NCBI GenBank assembly: GCA_029258825.1
Contig: JAPDKA010000001.1
Span: 99,548-163,547 of the forward strand
From: an archaeon
GTDB lineage: Archaea; Nanobdellota; Nanobdellia; Pacearchaeales; JAPDKA01
Direction of reading: 5' to 3'
DNA: 64,000 bases
In this document: piece by piece, positions 17,001 to 25,492 of the stretch
Layout: every line of letters starts with the position of its first letter
How positions within the stretch are numbered: the first letter of the stretch is position 1
Notes under the pieces: model-generated
The model's input: the letters and a program-made list of their open reading frames with translations, nothing else
Database searches by the model: none
Told to the model about the DNA's origin: nothing
Made by a program: the position numbers and the translations under genes

Positions 17001-17384
17001 ATGAGAATAGAAGATTTACTAAAAGAAAAGAACAAAATAGTAGTAATCATTGGACAACAAATAGATACAGAAAAATTTGGTTTAGAAGCCACAACTATTA
17101 TGCATTATGAAAAATATACAGATTTTATGGAAGTGCTAGCACTTGAACAAAAAAGAGATCAAGTGTTTCAAGAAGATAAAAAAGGAATTATAATATTTAA
17201 TCACGCGAAAGATGAGCACTTTAAAAAAGATATTATACTAACACTTAAATTGATGTATGATAGTTGGAAGTTGGAAGGTTGGTATTACGGAACATACAAA
17301 AATGGGGAAATAGAAATCAAAAAATTAGAAACCATTTCTCAAGAAGAATTCAAAAAGTTACAAGAAGAATCCTATAAAGATTAA
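17001..17384 (+). CDS. Hypothetical protein
   Basis: 127 residues, mixed alpha/beta: an N-terminal strand (NKIVVIIGQQI), a second strand (KGIIIFNHA), an aromatic-rich helix/strand (MYDSWKLEGWYYGTY), and a Glu/Lys-rich tail. No signal peptide, membrane segment or recognised catalytic motif. Converges on thiI with an 8 bp gap. Confidence 0.45.
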   Translation: MRIEDLLKEKNKIVVIIGQQIDTEKFGLEATTIMHYEKYTDFMEVLALEQKRDQVFQEDKKGIIIFNHAKDEHFKKDIILTLKLMYDSWKLEGWYYGTYKNGEIEIKKLETISQEEFKKLQEESYKD

Positions 17385-17392
17385 AGAATAAA

Positions 17393-18586
17393 TCAAAACA
17401 CATAAATTTTTGCTTTTTTTATTGCATCGTCTTCGAGCTTTTTTAAGTTAAACTTATCGCATAAATAGTTGTAAAATTGCTCAACAATTTCTGGTTTGGC
17501 GTTTGTTGCAGGATGTTTTGCGATCATCAAACTACAACAATCTTCATATGGCATTATGCTTAAATCATAGGTGCCAATCATTTTTGCAAGTTGTGTTATT
17601 TCTTGTTTATTGTATGCTATTAACGGTGTCAATACTGCTAAATCGCTTGCTTGATAAATACAATTTAAATTGCTTAATGTTTGACTTGCAACTTGGCCTA
17701 TGCTGTCGCCGGTTACTATTGCTTTTGCTTTCTCACTTTGTGCTATTTTGTTTGCAATTTTCATCATTACAAACCTATAAACGAGCATCCTATATTTTGG
17801 TTTAACACCTGCAATAATGCTAAATTGCAATTCTTTGAACGGCACCATATAAAGCTTTATGTTAGCCACATTACTTAACTGTTTTATTATGCGCACGACT
17901 TTATCTTTAACAATACCACTTGATTTAGTAAAATTGTGGAAATGTACTGCAACAATGCTGCAGCCCCTTTTCATTGCTAAAAATGCAGCAACAGGACTGT
18001 CTATGCCGCCTGAAATTAAAGCAACAATTTTACCAGCAGTTGAAACAGGCAAACCGCCAATTCCTTTGTGTTTATGGCTGTACAATATTGCATATTTTTT
18101 TGTAATTTCAACATAAAATTTTTTACCATTTTTTAGATCGACATTAACATCAAAGCTGCAACGTTTCTTAATAAATTTCGCAAGTTCTGTCTTTATTTGT
18201 AAAGACGTCAAAGGAAATTGTTTGTAGCTGCGTTTCACCTCAATACAGAACGCATCAAATTTTTCCTGTTTATATGCATTGACAAATAAATCGAAAAACC
18301 TTTGCTTTATTTCATCAAAATTAACATTGCACAATTCAACAAAAGCAAAATCTGAAATTCCTGGTGTGATCGCCAATAATTTTGTTATTAGCTCTTTGTT
18401 TGCCTGCTTTGTTTTTGCTGATTTATTTTTGATATGCAACAGCAATCTCGTCTCAACTTTCTCAATTTCAACATTGATGTTGTGTTTATTCAATACTTGT
18501 TTTATATTGCTTACTAGTTTATTCTCAAAACTAGCCCGGTTTAGCCCTTTCAAAGCTATTTCTGCATAATGAACTAGCACATGCAT
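17393..18586 (-). CDS. thiI: ThiI-type tRNA 4-thiouridine synthetase (THUMP plus PP-loop)
   Basis: 397 residues. The N-terminal ferredoxin-like and THUMP domains (about 1-165: HYAEIALKGLNRASFE, then EVKRSYKQFPLTSLQIK) precede a PP-loop adenylation domain with SGGIDSPVAAFL near residue 193 and GDSIGQVASQTLSNL. The conserved DCCSLMIAKHP block near residue 352 is kept. The C-terminal rhodanese domain found in E. coli ThiI is absent, as in most archaeal forms, so sulfur must come from another donor. The expected role is s4U formation in tRNA. Thiazole synthesis is not implied. Confidence 0.93.
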   Translation of the reverse strand: MHVLVHYAEIALKGLNRASFENKLVSNIKQVLNKHNINVEIEKVETRLLLHIKNKSAKTKQANKELITKLLAITPGISDFAFVELCNVNFDEIKQRFFDLFVNAYKQEKFDAFCIEVKRSYKQFPLTSLQIKTELAKFIKKRCSFDVNVDLKNGKKFYVEITKKYAILYSHKHKGIGGLPVSTAGKIVALISGGIDSPVAAFLAMKRGCSIVAVHFHNFTKSSGIVKDKVVRIIKQLSNVANIKLYMVPFKELQFSIIAGVKPKYRMLVYRFVMMKIANKIAQSEKAKAIVTGDSIGQVASQTLSNLNCIYQASDLAVLTPLIAYNKQEITQLAKMIGTYDLSIMPYEDCCSLMIAKHPATNAKPEIVEQFYNYLCDKFNLKKLEDDAIKKAKIYVF

Positions 18587-18634
18587 AAAAAAACAAGAAG
18601 GCTTAGCTTTAAAAGTATTTCCAGATTTGAATAA

Positions 18635-18656
18635 TAATATTTAAATAATTGATCAA
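18635..18656 (+). promoter_or_regulatory. Promoter of the hicA remnant with TTGATCAA site
   Basis: TATA aatatttaaata at about 18635-18646 is about 27 bp before ATG 18670. It is followed by the 8-bp palindrome TTGATCAA at 18649-18656. The same 12-mer AATTGATCAAAA occurs at 19169-19180 in front of hicB, suggesting a shared operator. Confidence 0.5.
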
Positions 18657-18669
18657 AAAATAAAAACAT

Positions 18670-18905
18670 ATGAAACATAAGCACATCCCTTCGACAAAAG
18701 AAATTGTTAAAGTATTAATAAAATTAGGATTCTACTTAAGTAGAACAAAAAAAATATAATAATGGAACATGAAAATTTTAAAGGTAAAAAGAGGGTAGTA
18801 ACTATCCCTCGAAGGAAAGAGATAGTGTTTAAAACATTTATGAGTATACTAAGGCAAGCGGGCCTAAGTAAAGAAGAATTTTTAGAACAGTTAAAAAAAT
18901 TATAA
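18670..18905 (+). pseudogene. HicA-type mRNA interferase toxin, broken by frameshift
   Basis: Two frames together spell a HicA. 18670-18759 gives 29 residues ending GFYLSRTKKI, and 18762-18905 gives 47 residues with KKRVVTIPRRKEI and SILRQAGLSKEEFLEQL, the diagnostic HicA C-terminus. The break falls in a run of eight A (18747-18754), and one extra A would join them. Even when repaired, the junction reads RTKKNIIMEH. The catalytic His of the usual G-S-H motif is missing, and SGKE near the N-terminus is STKE. The gene therefore looks inactive whether the indel is real or a sequencing error. Its promoter is intact. It is convergent with hicB, overlapping by 6 bp. Confidence 0.72.
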
Positions 18906-19160
18906 AAAAATTCTTGTAATCATCGGAAATGCTGTTTGTTCCTTTCTTTTTTCTTCAATTAACATTTTTCTGAATTCAGGGTCTTTTTCCAAATGAATCT
19001 GTAAAGCCTCTTTTAAGTTCTCTATAGCCTCTTCATAGGTATCACCTTCACTAACAATGCCTGTAGTTATCTCTTCTGCAACAAACACAAAGCCTGACTT
19101 AGTTTTCTCTTTTGTTACAACAATATCGAAACTCAATCCACGTAATTTTTTACTTACCAT
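18900..19160 (-). CDS. hicB: HicB-family antitoxin
   Basis: 86 residues. The partial RNase H-like HicB fold is clear: DIVVTKEKTKSGFVFVAEEI, then TGIVSEGDTYEEAIENLKEA, the standard HicB signature. No C-terminal helix-turn-helix or ribbon-helix-helix is seen after residue 60, so DNA binding is uncertain. It faces the hicA remnant tail to tail instead of following it, unlike usual hicAB operons. Its own promoter has TATA ttttataaaa (about 19185-19195) and a TTGATCAA palindrome (19171-19178). It may be an orphan antitoxin retained after toxin loss. Confidence 0.78.
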   Translation of the reverse strand: MVSKKLRGLSFDIVVTKEKTKSGFVFVAEEITTGIVSEGDTYEEAIENLKEALQIHLEKDPEFRKMLIEEKRKEQTAFPMITRIFL

Positions 19161-19269
19161 ATTTACTTAATTGATCAAAACTTTTATAAAACTTTCCCTA
19201 ACAAAAAGCAAAAATTTAAAAGTTAAAAAACATAAAGCAATTAAGATAGTAATTAAAAAAGAGGTGAAA

Positions 19270-20568
19270 ATGGGTTATGTTGAACTGAAGTATAAACCAA
19301 AACAGGATGATGTAGTTTGTTTGTTTTATGTTGAACCAGCAGGAATTAGCTTAAAAAAAGCTGCTGAACATGTTGCGGCAGAATCAAGCATAGGAACATG
19401 GACAGATGTAAAAACATTAAGCGAAAGCATTAAAAAAAGATTAAAGGCGAGAGTATTTAGCATTGATGTAAGAAAAAAAATAATAAAAATAGCATATCCT
19501 ATCGAGTTGTTCGAGCTTGGCAATGTACCGCAGTTACTAAGCAGTATTGCAGGAAATATCTTTGGTATGAAAGCTGTAAAAAATCTAAGGCTTCTTGATG
19601 TTAGATTGCCCCAAGAATACATAAAACATTTTTCAGGCCCGCAATTTGGTGTACATGGAATAAGAAGATTGCTCAACATAAGTAAAAGGCCATTATTAGG
19701 TACTATAATCAAACCAAAACTTGGGCTTAATGAAAAACACCATGCAAAAACTGCCTATCACGCATGGATCGGTGGTTGTGATATTGTTAAAGATGATGAA
19801 AACCTAACAAACATGCGCTTCAACAAATTTGCTGATAGAGTCATCGAAACGCTTAGCATGCGTGATAAAGCTCAAGATGAAACAGGAGAGATAAAAGTAT
19901 ACATGCCAAATGTTACTGCAGAAACAATACAAATGCTTGAACGTGTAGAATTTGTGAAGCAACAAGGTGGCAAGTATGTTATGGTTGATATCATTACTGT
20001 GGGCTTTAGTGCATTACAAACATTAAGAAAAGCGACAGGAAACTACAAGCTAGTACTGCATGCGCATAGAGCAATGCACGCGGCAATGACGCGCAATAAA
20101 AAGCATGGTGTAAGTATGCTAACAATAGCAAAATTATGTAGACTTATCGGTGTTGATCAACTTCACATAGGAACAATCATAGGAAAAATGGAAGGCTCAA
20201 ATGAAGTGCTTGCAATACACAATGAACTGCAAGAAGCAATAATAAAACAAGTTGTAGTAAAAGAAAAAAACTATACTTACTCTTTACTTGAACAGAAATG
20301 GCTGCTTAAGCCTGTATTTAGTGTATGTTCGGGAGGATTATGTCCTTTGCATGTTCCAAAACTTATGCAATTATTTGGCAATAACATAATTATACAAATG
20401 GGCGGCGGCATTCATGGACATCCTAAAGGCACTATTGCAGGAGCAAAAGCAGCAAGACAAGCAATAGACGCTGTTATGCAAGGAACAAAGATTAAACAAT
20501 ACGCAAGAACGCATAAAGAACTTGGCCTAGCATTAAAGAAGTGGCAAACAAAAGTAAGATTGAAATAG
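19270..20568 (+). CDS. rbcL: Ribulose-1,5-bisphosphate carboxylase/oxygenase large subunit, form III
   Basis: 432 residues from ATG 19270, chosen because GAGGTGA lies 4 bp upstream. A longer in-frame extension has no support. Catalytic elements are present: GTIIKPKLGL (K148, K150), GGCDIVKDDEN (K174 to be carbamylated, D176, E177), HAHRAMHAAM, loop-6 GTIIGKMEG, and the phosphate-binding SGG and MGGGIHGHP. The HAHRAMHAA and GVDQLHIGT phrasing is that of archaeal form III. In archaea this form serves the AMP/nucleoside salvage pathway with AMP phosphorylase and R15P isomerase, making 3-phosphoglycerate. Those partners are not in the window. Confidence 0.95.
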   Translation: MGYVELKYKPKQDDVVCLFYVEPAGISLKKAAEHVAAESSIGTWTDVKTLSESIKKRLKARVFSIDVRKKIIKIAYPIELFELGNVPQLLSSIAGNIFGMKAVKNLRLLDVRLPQEYIKHFSGPQFGVHGIRRLLNISKRPLLGTIIKPKLGLNEKHHAKTAYHAWIGGCDIVKDDENLTNMRFNKFADRVIETLSMRDKAQDETGEIKVYMPNVTAETIQMLERVEFVKQQGGKYVMVDIITVGFSALQTLRKATGNYKLVLHAHRAMHAAMTRNKKHGVSMLTIAKLCRLIGVDQLHIGTIIGKMEGSNEVLAIHNELQEAIIKQVVVKEKNYTYSLLEQKWLLKPVFSVCSGGLCPLHVPKLMQLFGNNIIIQMGGGIHGHPKGTIAGAKAARQAIDAVMQGTKIKQYARTHKELGLALKKWQTKVRLK

Positions 20569-20575
20569 AACAATT

Positions 20576-21019
20576 TTATGCAGCAGCTCTGCGCAATTCT
20601 GCATCAATTTTTTCTATTTCATTGACCAATGCTTCAGCTTGCTTTGCTATTTCGTTGCGAACTGCAATAAGCTCTTCTATCTTTTTACCGATAAATTGTT
20701 GGGCTTCAGGAATGGTCTTTTTTACTACAACATTCTTGCCGACGTCGACCCAAACTTGTTTATTATCTAGAAGTTTTGTATTAATAAAAATAGCTTCATC
20801 GAAACTAGCAAGCATGTTTGTTAGAGGTTTTGTTTTGGCTAGCTCTTCAAGATGTAAAATAATAAGTTGCATCTTGCTTATGCGTTCATCGACAAGTTGT
20901 AGCTGCTGTTCAAGTTGCCTTAACTGTTCGTCAAGTAATTGCAATTGAATTGCTTTCTGTTGTATTTCAGCTTGAGTTAGCTTTTTCTGCTGTTCTTTTT
21001 TTTCTTTTTTTTCACTCAT
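20576..21019 (-). CDS. pfdA: Prefoldin alpha subunit
   Basis: 147 residues: an N-terminal coiled coil (Gln-rich, QLQLLDEQLRQLEQQLQLV), a central beta-hairpin region (FINTKLLDNKQVWVDVGKNV with VVVKKTIPEA) and a C-terminal coiled coil, the alpha-prefoldin layout. It forms the hexameric jellyfish chaperone with beta subunits. Its ATG overlaps the stop of the L14e gene upstream by 4 bp (ATGA), so it is cotranscribed and translationally coupled. Convergent with rbcL, 7 bp apart. Confidence 0.9.
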   Translation of the reverse strand: MSEKKEKKEQQKKLTQAEIQQKAIQLQLLDEQLRQLEQQLQLVDERISKMQLIILHLEELAKTKPLTNMLASFDEAIFINTKLLDNKQVWVDVGKNVVVKKTIPEAQQFIGKKIEELIAVRNEIAKQAEALVNEIEKIDAELRRAAA

Positions 21020-21387
21020 TTGTCTTGCTTAGTTTTACTTTTTTGTTTTGCTTGTTTTTGCATTTGTTGTTTCTTTTCTTTTGCTTGCTCTTGCTTTTTT
21101 GCTTGCTTTTTCTTGCCAAATCTTTCAGTTAAGCTTTGTTGTTGCTTAATAACAAAACCATGCTGCTGCAACAATTTCTTTATTTCTTCTTTACTTTTGC
21201 TTTTCAAATTTTTCACGCTTAAAACAACATCGCTAGGCTTTAAATGCTTAATATTGCATTTTCTTCGTTTCACTTCGCCATCAACAATAACAAACTTATC
21301 ATCGACTACATCAACCACTACAGCAAGCATGCCTTTTTCCTTTCCCGCAGTTTTCACGCATACCCGTCCTATATCGAACACTTTCAT
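21016..21387 (-). CDS. rpl14e: Ribosomal protein L14e with Lys/Gln-rich tail
   Basis: 123 residues. Residues 1-75 are a KOW-type SH3 barrel: FDIGRVCVKTAGKEKGMLAV, then VVDDKFVIVDGEVKRRKCNI and HLKP, typical of archaeal L14e. From about residue 88 the protein continues as a very basic low-complexity tail of Lys, Gln and Ala that is probably disordered and contacts rRNA. It heads a two-gene operon with prefoldin alpha. Confidence 0.92.
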   Translation of the reverse strand: MKVFDIGRVCVKTAGKEKGMLAVVVDVVDDKFVIVDGEVKRRKCNIKHLKPSDVVLSVKNLKSKSKEEIKKLLQQHGFVIKQQQSLTERFGKKKQAKKQEQAKEKKQQMQKQAKQKSKTKQDK

Positions 21388-21476
21388 AGTCTTTGCTATG
21401 TAGCATGCATTTTTAAATATTATCGTTTTGGTAAGAAATGAAAATTTTTTAAAATATTTTATAAATTTTAAAACCG

Positions 21477-21769
21477 ATGACTATAGATTATATAAAGCTG
21501 TACCAAGAAATATTCGGAATATTAGCCTTTATCCTTGGATGTATTTTTATCATCTTTTCATTAAAGGGAAATAAAGAGGTCAGTTATAATTTTTTTTAGC
21601 TACTATGGCAGGGATCGCTGGGGGATTAACGGTAAAAATAGCAACAGATTTCAATGATCAATTTTTAGTAGGGGTTTCTTTAATCATTTTTACGATAGGA
21701 GCAATAGCATGTTTAACTATATGGATATTAACAGCTATCAAAAGACAAAATCGGTCTAATGCACTCTAA
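21477..21769 (+). pseudogene. Small three-helix membrane protein split by a frameshift
   Basis: 21477-21599 encodes 40 residues with one hydrophobic helix (FGILAFILGCIFIIFSL), stopping just after a run of eight T (21590-21597). 21605-21769 encodes 54 residues with two more helices (VGVSLIIFTIGAIACLTIWI). One additional T in the run would give a single 97-codon frame reading through NFFLATMAGIAGG. The family is unknown. A TATA (ttttataaatttt) lies about 20-25 bp before ATG 21477. The 3' end overlaps the DUF106 gene by 14 bp. Confidence 0.55.
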
Positions 21770-22232
21770 ACAATTTTCTTAAGATCATGCTAAAAATAAT
21801 GCTGAATAAAATATAACAGAAAAGCCATCCACCACCAGTACCAACTATAGGTAAGTTTACATTCCAACTTATTATATTGCCTATGCCTGCCTGAGTATAT
21901 GTGTGCTTTAACCAATAAAACACAATGATTAAAGGTAAAAAAGTCACAATCATTGGTTTGAAATTTTCTTTCATACTTTCATGCATCAGTTCAAGCATTT
22001 CTTCCTGCAATTGTTTTAGCTGCTCTGTGTCTTTTGTGTGTTTTAATTCTTGTTGCAATTCCTTTTGTCTTTGCTTTATTTCTTTTAGCTTTGACTGATT
22101 TGTCATTTTTTTATAAATTAAAATCTGGAATAGTGTAACAAAAAAAGAGATAACTAGTATGGCAGCCAAACCAGCAGGCCAACCAAACGGTCTTGCAGTA
22201 ATAAAATCAGCTAAACTAAAACTGGTTAGCAT
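21756..22232 (-). CDS. DUF106 membrane protein (archaeal YidC/Oxa1/EMC3-like insertase)
   Basis: 158 residues. Three transmembrane segments: about 20-40; about 95-112, after a charged coiled coil (KEIKQRQKELQQELKH, about 50-85); and about 132-152. This helix-coiled coil-two helices layout, with EMLELMHESMKENFKPMIV between, is that of DUF106, the archaeal branch of the Oxa1 superfamily that includes EMC3 and TMCO1. The expected role is insertion of short-tailed membrane proteins near ribosomes. Confidence 0.85.
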   Translation of the reverse strand: MLTSFSLADFITARPFGWPAGLAAILVISFFVTLFQILIYKKMTNQSKLKEIKQRQKELQQELKHTKDTEQLKQLQEEMLELMHESMKENFKPMIVTFLPLIIVFYWLKHTYTQAGIGNIISWNVNLPIVGTGGGWLFCYILFSIIFSMILRKLFRVH

Positions 22233-22366
22233 AGCATTTTACATTGTTAAAAGGTTTTTAAATGTTTTTGAAATTCTTTGAACAACTTTGAAAAATTTTA
22301 GATTTGTGGTGCGGTTTCTAGTAGCGAATGGTCTATAGTTTCATTAACCATATACAAGTAGTAACA

Positions 22367-22384
22367 ACCGAAAGATTTAAATAC
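22367..22384 (+). promoter_or_regulatory. BRE/TATA for the gene at 22406
   Basis: accgaaagatttaaatac: BRE ccgaaag directly before TATA atttaaata, about 26 bp before ATG 22406. It fixes that ATG, not the upstream in-frame codons, as the start of a leaderless mRNA. Confidence 0.65.
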
Positions 22385-22405
22385 CCTTTATTACTTAATA
22401 TAATT

Positions 22406-23149
22406 ATGAGTGATACAAACAAATTGTTAGTGTTAAACGAAAGAGAGAAATTTCCAAGAGATAGATTCCTACTTAGAAGAATATATGGGGGAAAGGGCAT
22501 ACTACGATATATATTCGAATCAGAACCGATAATAGAAGAAGGTGATTTAAGACAGGTATATAAAAGTAAATATGGAAAAATACCTGAAATTTTAAATGAA
22601 GAAGCATTCACGGTAAGATCAGATGAAAAAAGTCAAGCTCTAAAAGATGATATGGAACTAAGAAGGGGATTAAACATAATTTTGTCAAGACTTGAAAATA
22701 TAAAAGGATTTTATATTATTGTAAATATCGATCCTACTTACCTCCCAGGAATAGCTGAAATGTTAGTTGGCCATGGAATTGATTGCAGCTTTGTTATTCC
22801 AGAACAGATTCATAATAGATTGATTCACGATAGATTCCACGAGACACTAAAGTATTGGTCAAAAGATTTTAATACTAAAAAGCAAAAGTTACAAAAACCG
22901 GTAGGATATGCAACTTTAATCGATTGTCATCGTAGATATAAATTAAGCAATTCTTATTTCCCAACTCCCAAACAACTAAAAGAATTGGGAATAAATAAAA
23001 TCATATATTTAATAGAAGCCCCTGTAGGTAAATTATTTAACACCTCTCCAAAAGAAGATTTAGAAGATTTAATAAAAAAATATCAAAAAGAGGGGTTTAA
23101 AATCGAAACATATGGGATTGATTGTAGGAAGGGTTTCAAGAAATTTTAA
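22406..23149 (+). CDS. Hypothetical protein
   Basis: 247 residues, soluble, alpha/beta. Strands such as GFYIIVNIDPTYLPGIAEML, CSFVIPEQI and NKIIYLIEAP alternate with helices, so a Rossmann-like fold is plausible. His/Arg clusters (RLIHDRFHETL, IDCHRRYKL) could form an active site, but no known motif matches. No signal peptide. It stands alone between DUF106 and an MFS transporter. Function not assigned. Confidence 0.5.
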   Translation: MSDTNKLLVLNEREKFPRDRFLLRRIYGGKGILRYIFESEPIIEEGDLRQVYKSKYGKIPEILNEEAFTVRSDEKSQALKDDMELRRGLNIILSRLENIKGFYIIVNIDPTYLPGIAEMLVGHGIDCSFVIPEQIHNRLIHDRFHETLKYWSKDFNTKKQKLQKPVGYATLIDCHRRYKLSNSYFPTPKQLKELGINKIIYLIEAPVGKLFNTSPKEDLEDLIKKYQKEGFKIETYGIDCRKGFKKF

Positions 23150-23185
23150 TTTTTGTTGTTTGCTAATTAAAAACTTTGACTTTCT

Positions 23186-24352
23186 TTAACTAGTTACATG
23201 CAAACTTAAAACTAGCAACAATGAAGCAACAAATGCAACAACTGCTGCATACACGAACGGAACAAGGACATTGATTTTCCATAGCAAACCTGCAATTATA
23301 TTGCCCAACAAAGTACATAAACCTACAACTGCATGAAATATGCCCAAGCTAGTTCCTTTCAATGCTGCAAGATCAGCAATGAGTGCACGTTGATTAGCAT
23401 TAACAATAGCATAAGATAAACCATAAGAACTAAACAATAAAATGAATGCTGGAATAGAAGTAAAAAAAGCAAATCCTAAAGCAGTAATTGCAAACAATAA
23501 ATAACCAATAGCAAGTATTTTTATTTTTCCAACTTTATCAGAGAGCTTACCGAAAGGAACAGCAAAAGAAGCATAAAAAATATTAAACAAAACATACAAC
23601 ATCATTGCAGCGATAGTTGCTTTTTCTTGTGTAAACAAACCTGAGTAATTGACTTTAAGCAGAAAAAACATATAACTGAAGTTTGATAAAGCAAACAAAG
23701 CAGCAATGGCTATAAACAATTTTAGTTTTTTTGGCATTTGTTTTAAGCTAGCTGTAAACTTTACTGGTTTTCGTTTTGGTTTGGTTGGAATAACAAACAG
23801 TAACGGAAACAAAGATAAGCTTGCTATACATGCTGCAATAAGGATGATTGCTCTAATATTGAAATGCAACAACGAGAATAACAACAAAGCAAGAAGACTT
23901 CCTACAATAGCTCCTGCTGTGTCAAACGCTCTATGCAATCCAAAACTTTTTCCTGTTTTTGATGTAGACTCTGCAATTATAGCATCTCTAGGTGCAGTCC
24001 TCAATCCTTTGCCAACTCTGTCAAGTGTAACAAACATGGCAGCATGACTCCATGCTTTTGACAAAGAAAGTAAAAACTTTGATAATGTTGAAGTTGCATA
24101 GCCATTGAAAACAAAAAGTTTTCTATTTTTGAGTTTATCAGACCAATAACCAGAAATAACTTGTACAAGACTTGTCATTGAGTCGCGTAAACCACCAATT
24201 AAGCCAACAGCAATGCTTCCACCTCCTAAAGCAAGTATAAATGTTGGCAACACTGGCGCTATCATTTCGCTACCCACATCATTAAGAAAACTAACAATAC
24301 CAAGAAGCAAAATGTTAACACCCAAACCTGACGCTAGCCTCTTTTTTAGCAT
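23186..24352 (-). CDS. Major facilitator superfamily transporter
   Basis: 388 residues with about 12 hydrophobic segments in two halves. The loop between helices 2 and 3 reads GGLRDSMTSLVQVISGYWSD, then KLKNRK, the usual MFS G-x-x-x-D-R/K-x-G-R/K-K region. The duplicate in the second half reads FGKLSDKVGK. An RVGKGLRTAPRDAIIAEST segment is typical of the MFS subgroup related to YajR/UMF-type exporters often found in archaea. Substrate unknown. Divergent from rps12 with about 95 bp between. Confidence 0.85.
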   Translation of the reverse strand: MLKKRLASGLGVNILLLGIVSFLNDVGSEMIAPVLPTFILALGGGSIAVGLIGGLRDSMTSLVQVISGYWSDKLKNRKLFVFNGYATSTLSKFLLSLSKAWSHAAMFVTLDRVGKGLRTAPRDAIIAESTSKTGKSFGLHRAFDTAGAIVGSLLALLLFSLLHFNIRAIILIAACIASLSLFPLLFVIPTKPKRKPVKFTASLKQMPKKLKLFIAIAALFALSNFSYMFFLLKVNYSGLFTQEKATIAAMMLYVLFNIFYASFAVPFGKLSDKVGKIKILAIGYLLFAITALGFAFFTSIPAFILLFSSYGLSYAIVNANQRALIADLAALKGTSLGIFHAVVGLCTLLGNIIAGLLWKINVLVPFVYAAVVAFVASLLLVLSLHVTS

Positions 24353-24447
24353 TAACTAAAAAACAAAAAGCATGCTTTTAATTTTTACCATTCAAGAAAA
24401 ATGCTGATATCGTAACATTTTTAAAGCAGTTCAACGCAAGCAGTAGT

Positions 24448-24870
24448 ATGGGAATAAAAAATGCAATAAAGTTGATGAAACGAAGAAAAAAATTTAGATG
24501 GAATGATTTCAAGTTTAGACAGAGGGCTCTCAAATTGCGTGAAAAAGCTGACCCTCTTGAAGGTGCACATCAAGCTAGAGGTATAGTGCTAGAGAAAGTG
24601 CAAATAGAAGCAAAACAGCCAAACTCTGCAATGCGTAAATGTGTAAAAGTACAATTGCTAAAAAATGGCAAGCAAGTAACTGCATTCGTGCCAGGCAATA
24701 ACGCAATTAAATTTATTGATGAACATGATGAAGTTATTATTGAACGTATTGGCGGCAAGCAAGGCCGTGCTAAAGGAGATATACCAGGTGTTAGATTTAA
24801 AGTAATAAAAGTTAATGATCAATCTCTCGAAATGCTTGTCCGTGGCAGAATAGAAAAAGGTAGAAGATAG
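24448..24870 (+). CDS. rps12: Ribosomal protein S12
   Basis: 140 residues, archaeal length. The decoding-centre loop [20 protein letters not shown] is intact (about 53-72), followed by [19 protein letters not shown] and [13 protein letters not shown]. It begins the str-type cluster and is followed by S7 after 7 bp. A TATA-like tttttaaag lies about 25 bp before ATG. Confidence 0.97.
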   Translation: MGIKNAIKLMKRRKKFRWNDFKFRQRALKLREKADPLEGAHQARGIVLEKVQIEAKQPNSAMRKCVKVQLLKNGKQVTAFVPGNNAIKFIDEHDEVIIERIGGKQGRAKGDIPGVRFKVIKVNDQSLEMLVRGRIEKGRR

Positions 24871-24877
24871 TGCTAAA

Positions 24878-25483
24878 ATGGAAAAAGCAATAAACTTTAA
24901 GATTTTTGGCAAATGGGATGTAAGCAATATTGAAATTCATGACATCGGCCTAAAACGTTATATATGCTTAAAACCAATGCTGATGCCAAAAACCTATGGT
25001 AGAGCTAGACAAAGGTTTAGTAAAGCAAATGTTAACATTGTTGAAAGATTGATAAACATGTTGCAAGTGCCTGGGCACAGGGGAAAAAAGCATAAGATAA
25101 TGACTCATTGGGCAACAGGAAAGTTTAACAAAAAAGCAAAAGCTGTAATCGAATGTTTCAAAATTATTGAGGAAAGAACTAAACAAAACCCTATACAAGT
25201 TCTTATCAATGCAATAGAGAATGCTGCTCCACATGACGAAATCACAACCATAGAGTATGGTGGTGCAAGATATCCACAAGCTGTAGATACGTCACCACAA
25301 AGAAGGTTAAGCATAGCTTTACGCAACATAGTGCATGGCGCTTATGATAAATGCTTCGATAAAGCAAAAAGCTTACCAGAAGCACTTGCCGATGAAATAA
25401 TAGCAGCAGCAAACAACTCTAACGAAAGTTTTGCAATAACAAAGAAGATTGAAATTGAAAAACAAGCTGATTCGGCGAGGTAA
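24878..25483 (+). CDS. rps7: Ribosomal protein S7
   Basis: 201 residues, archaeal-type S7 with an N-terminal extension. The C-terminal two-thirds carries the S7 helical fold: KFNKKAKAVIECFKIIEERT, then NPIQVLINAIENAAPHDEIT and the 16S-binding GGARYPQAVDTSPQRRLSIA. It is 7 bp downstream of rps12 in the same operon. In many archaea EF-1A follows directly, but here two accessory genes intervene. Confidence 0.97.
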   Translation: MEKAINFKIFGKWDVSNIEIHDIGLKRYICLKPMLMPKTYGRARQRFSKANVNIVERLINMLQVPGHRGKKHKIMTHWATGKFNKKAKAVIECFKIIEERTKQNPIQVLINAIENAAPHDEITTIEYGGARYPQAVDTSPQRRLSIALRNIVHGAYDKCFDKAKSLPEALADEIIAAANNSNESFAITKKIEIEKQADSAR

Positions 25484-25492
25484 AACAAAATA

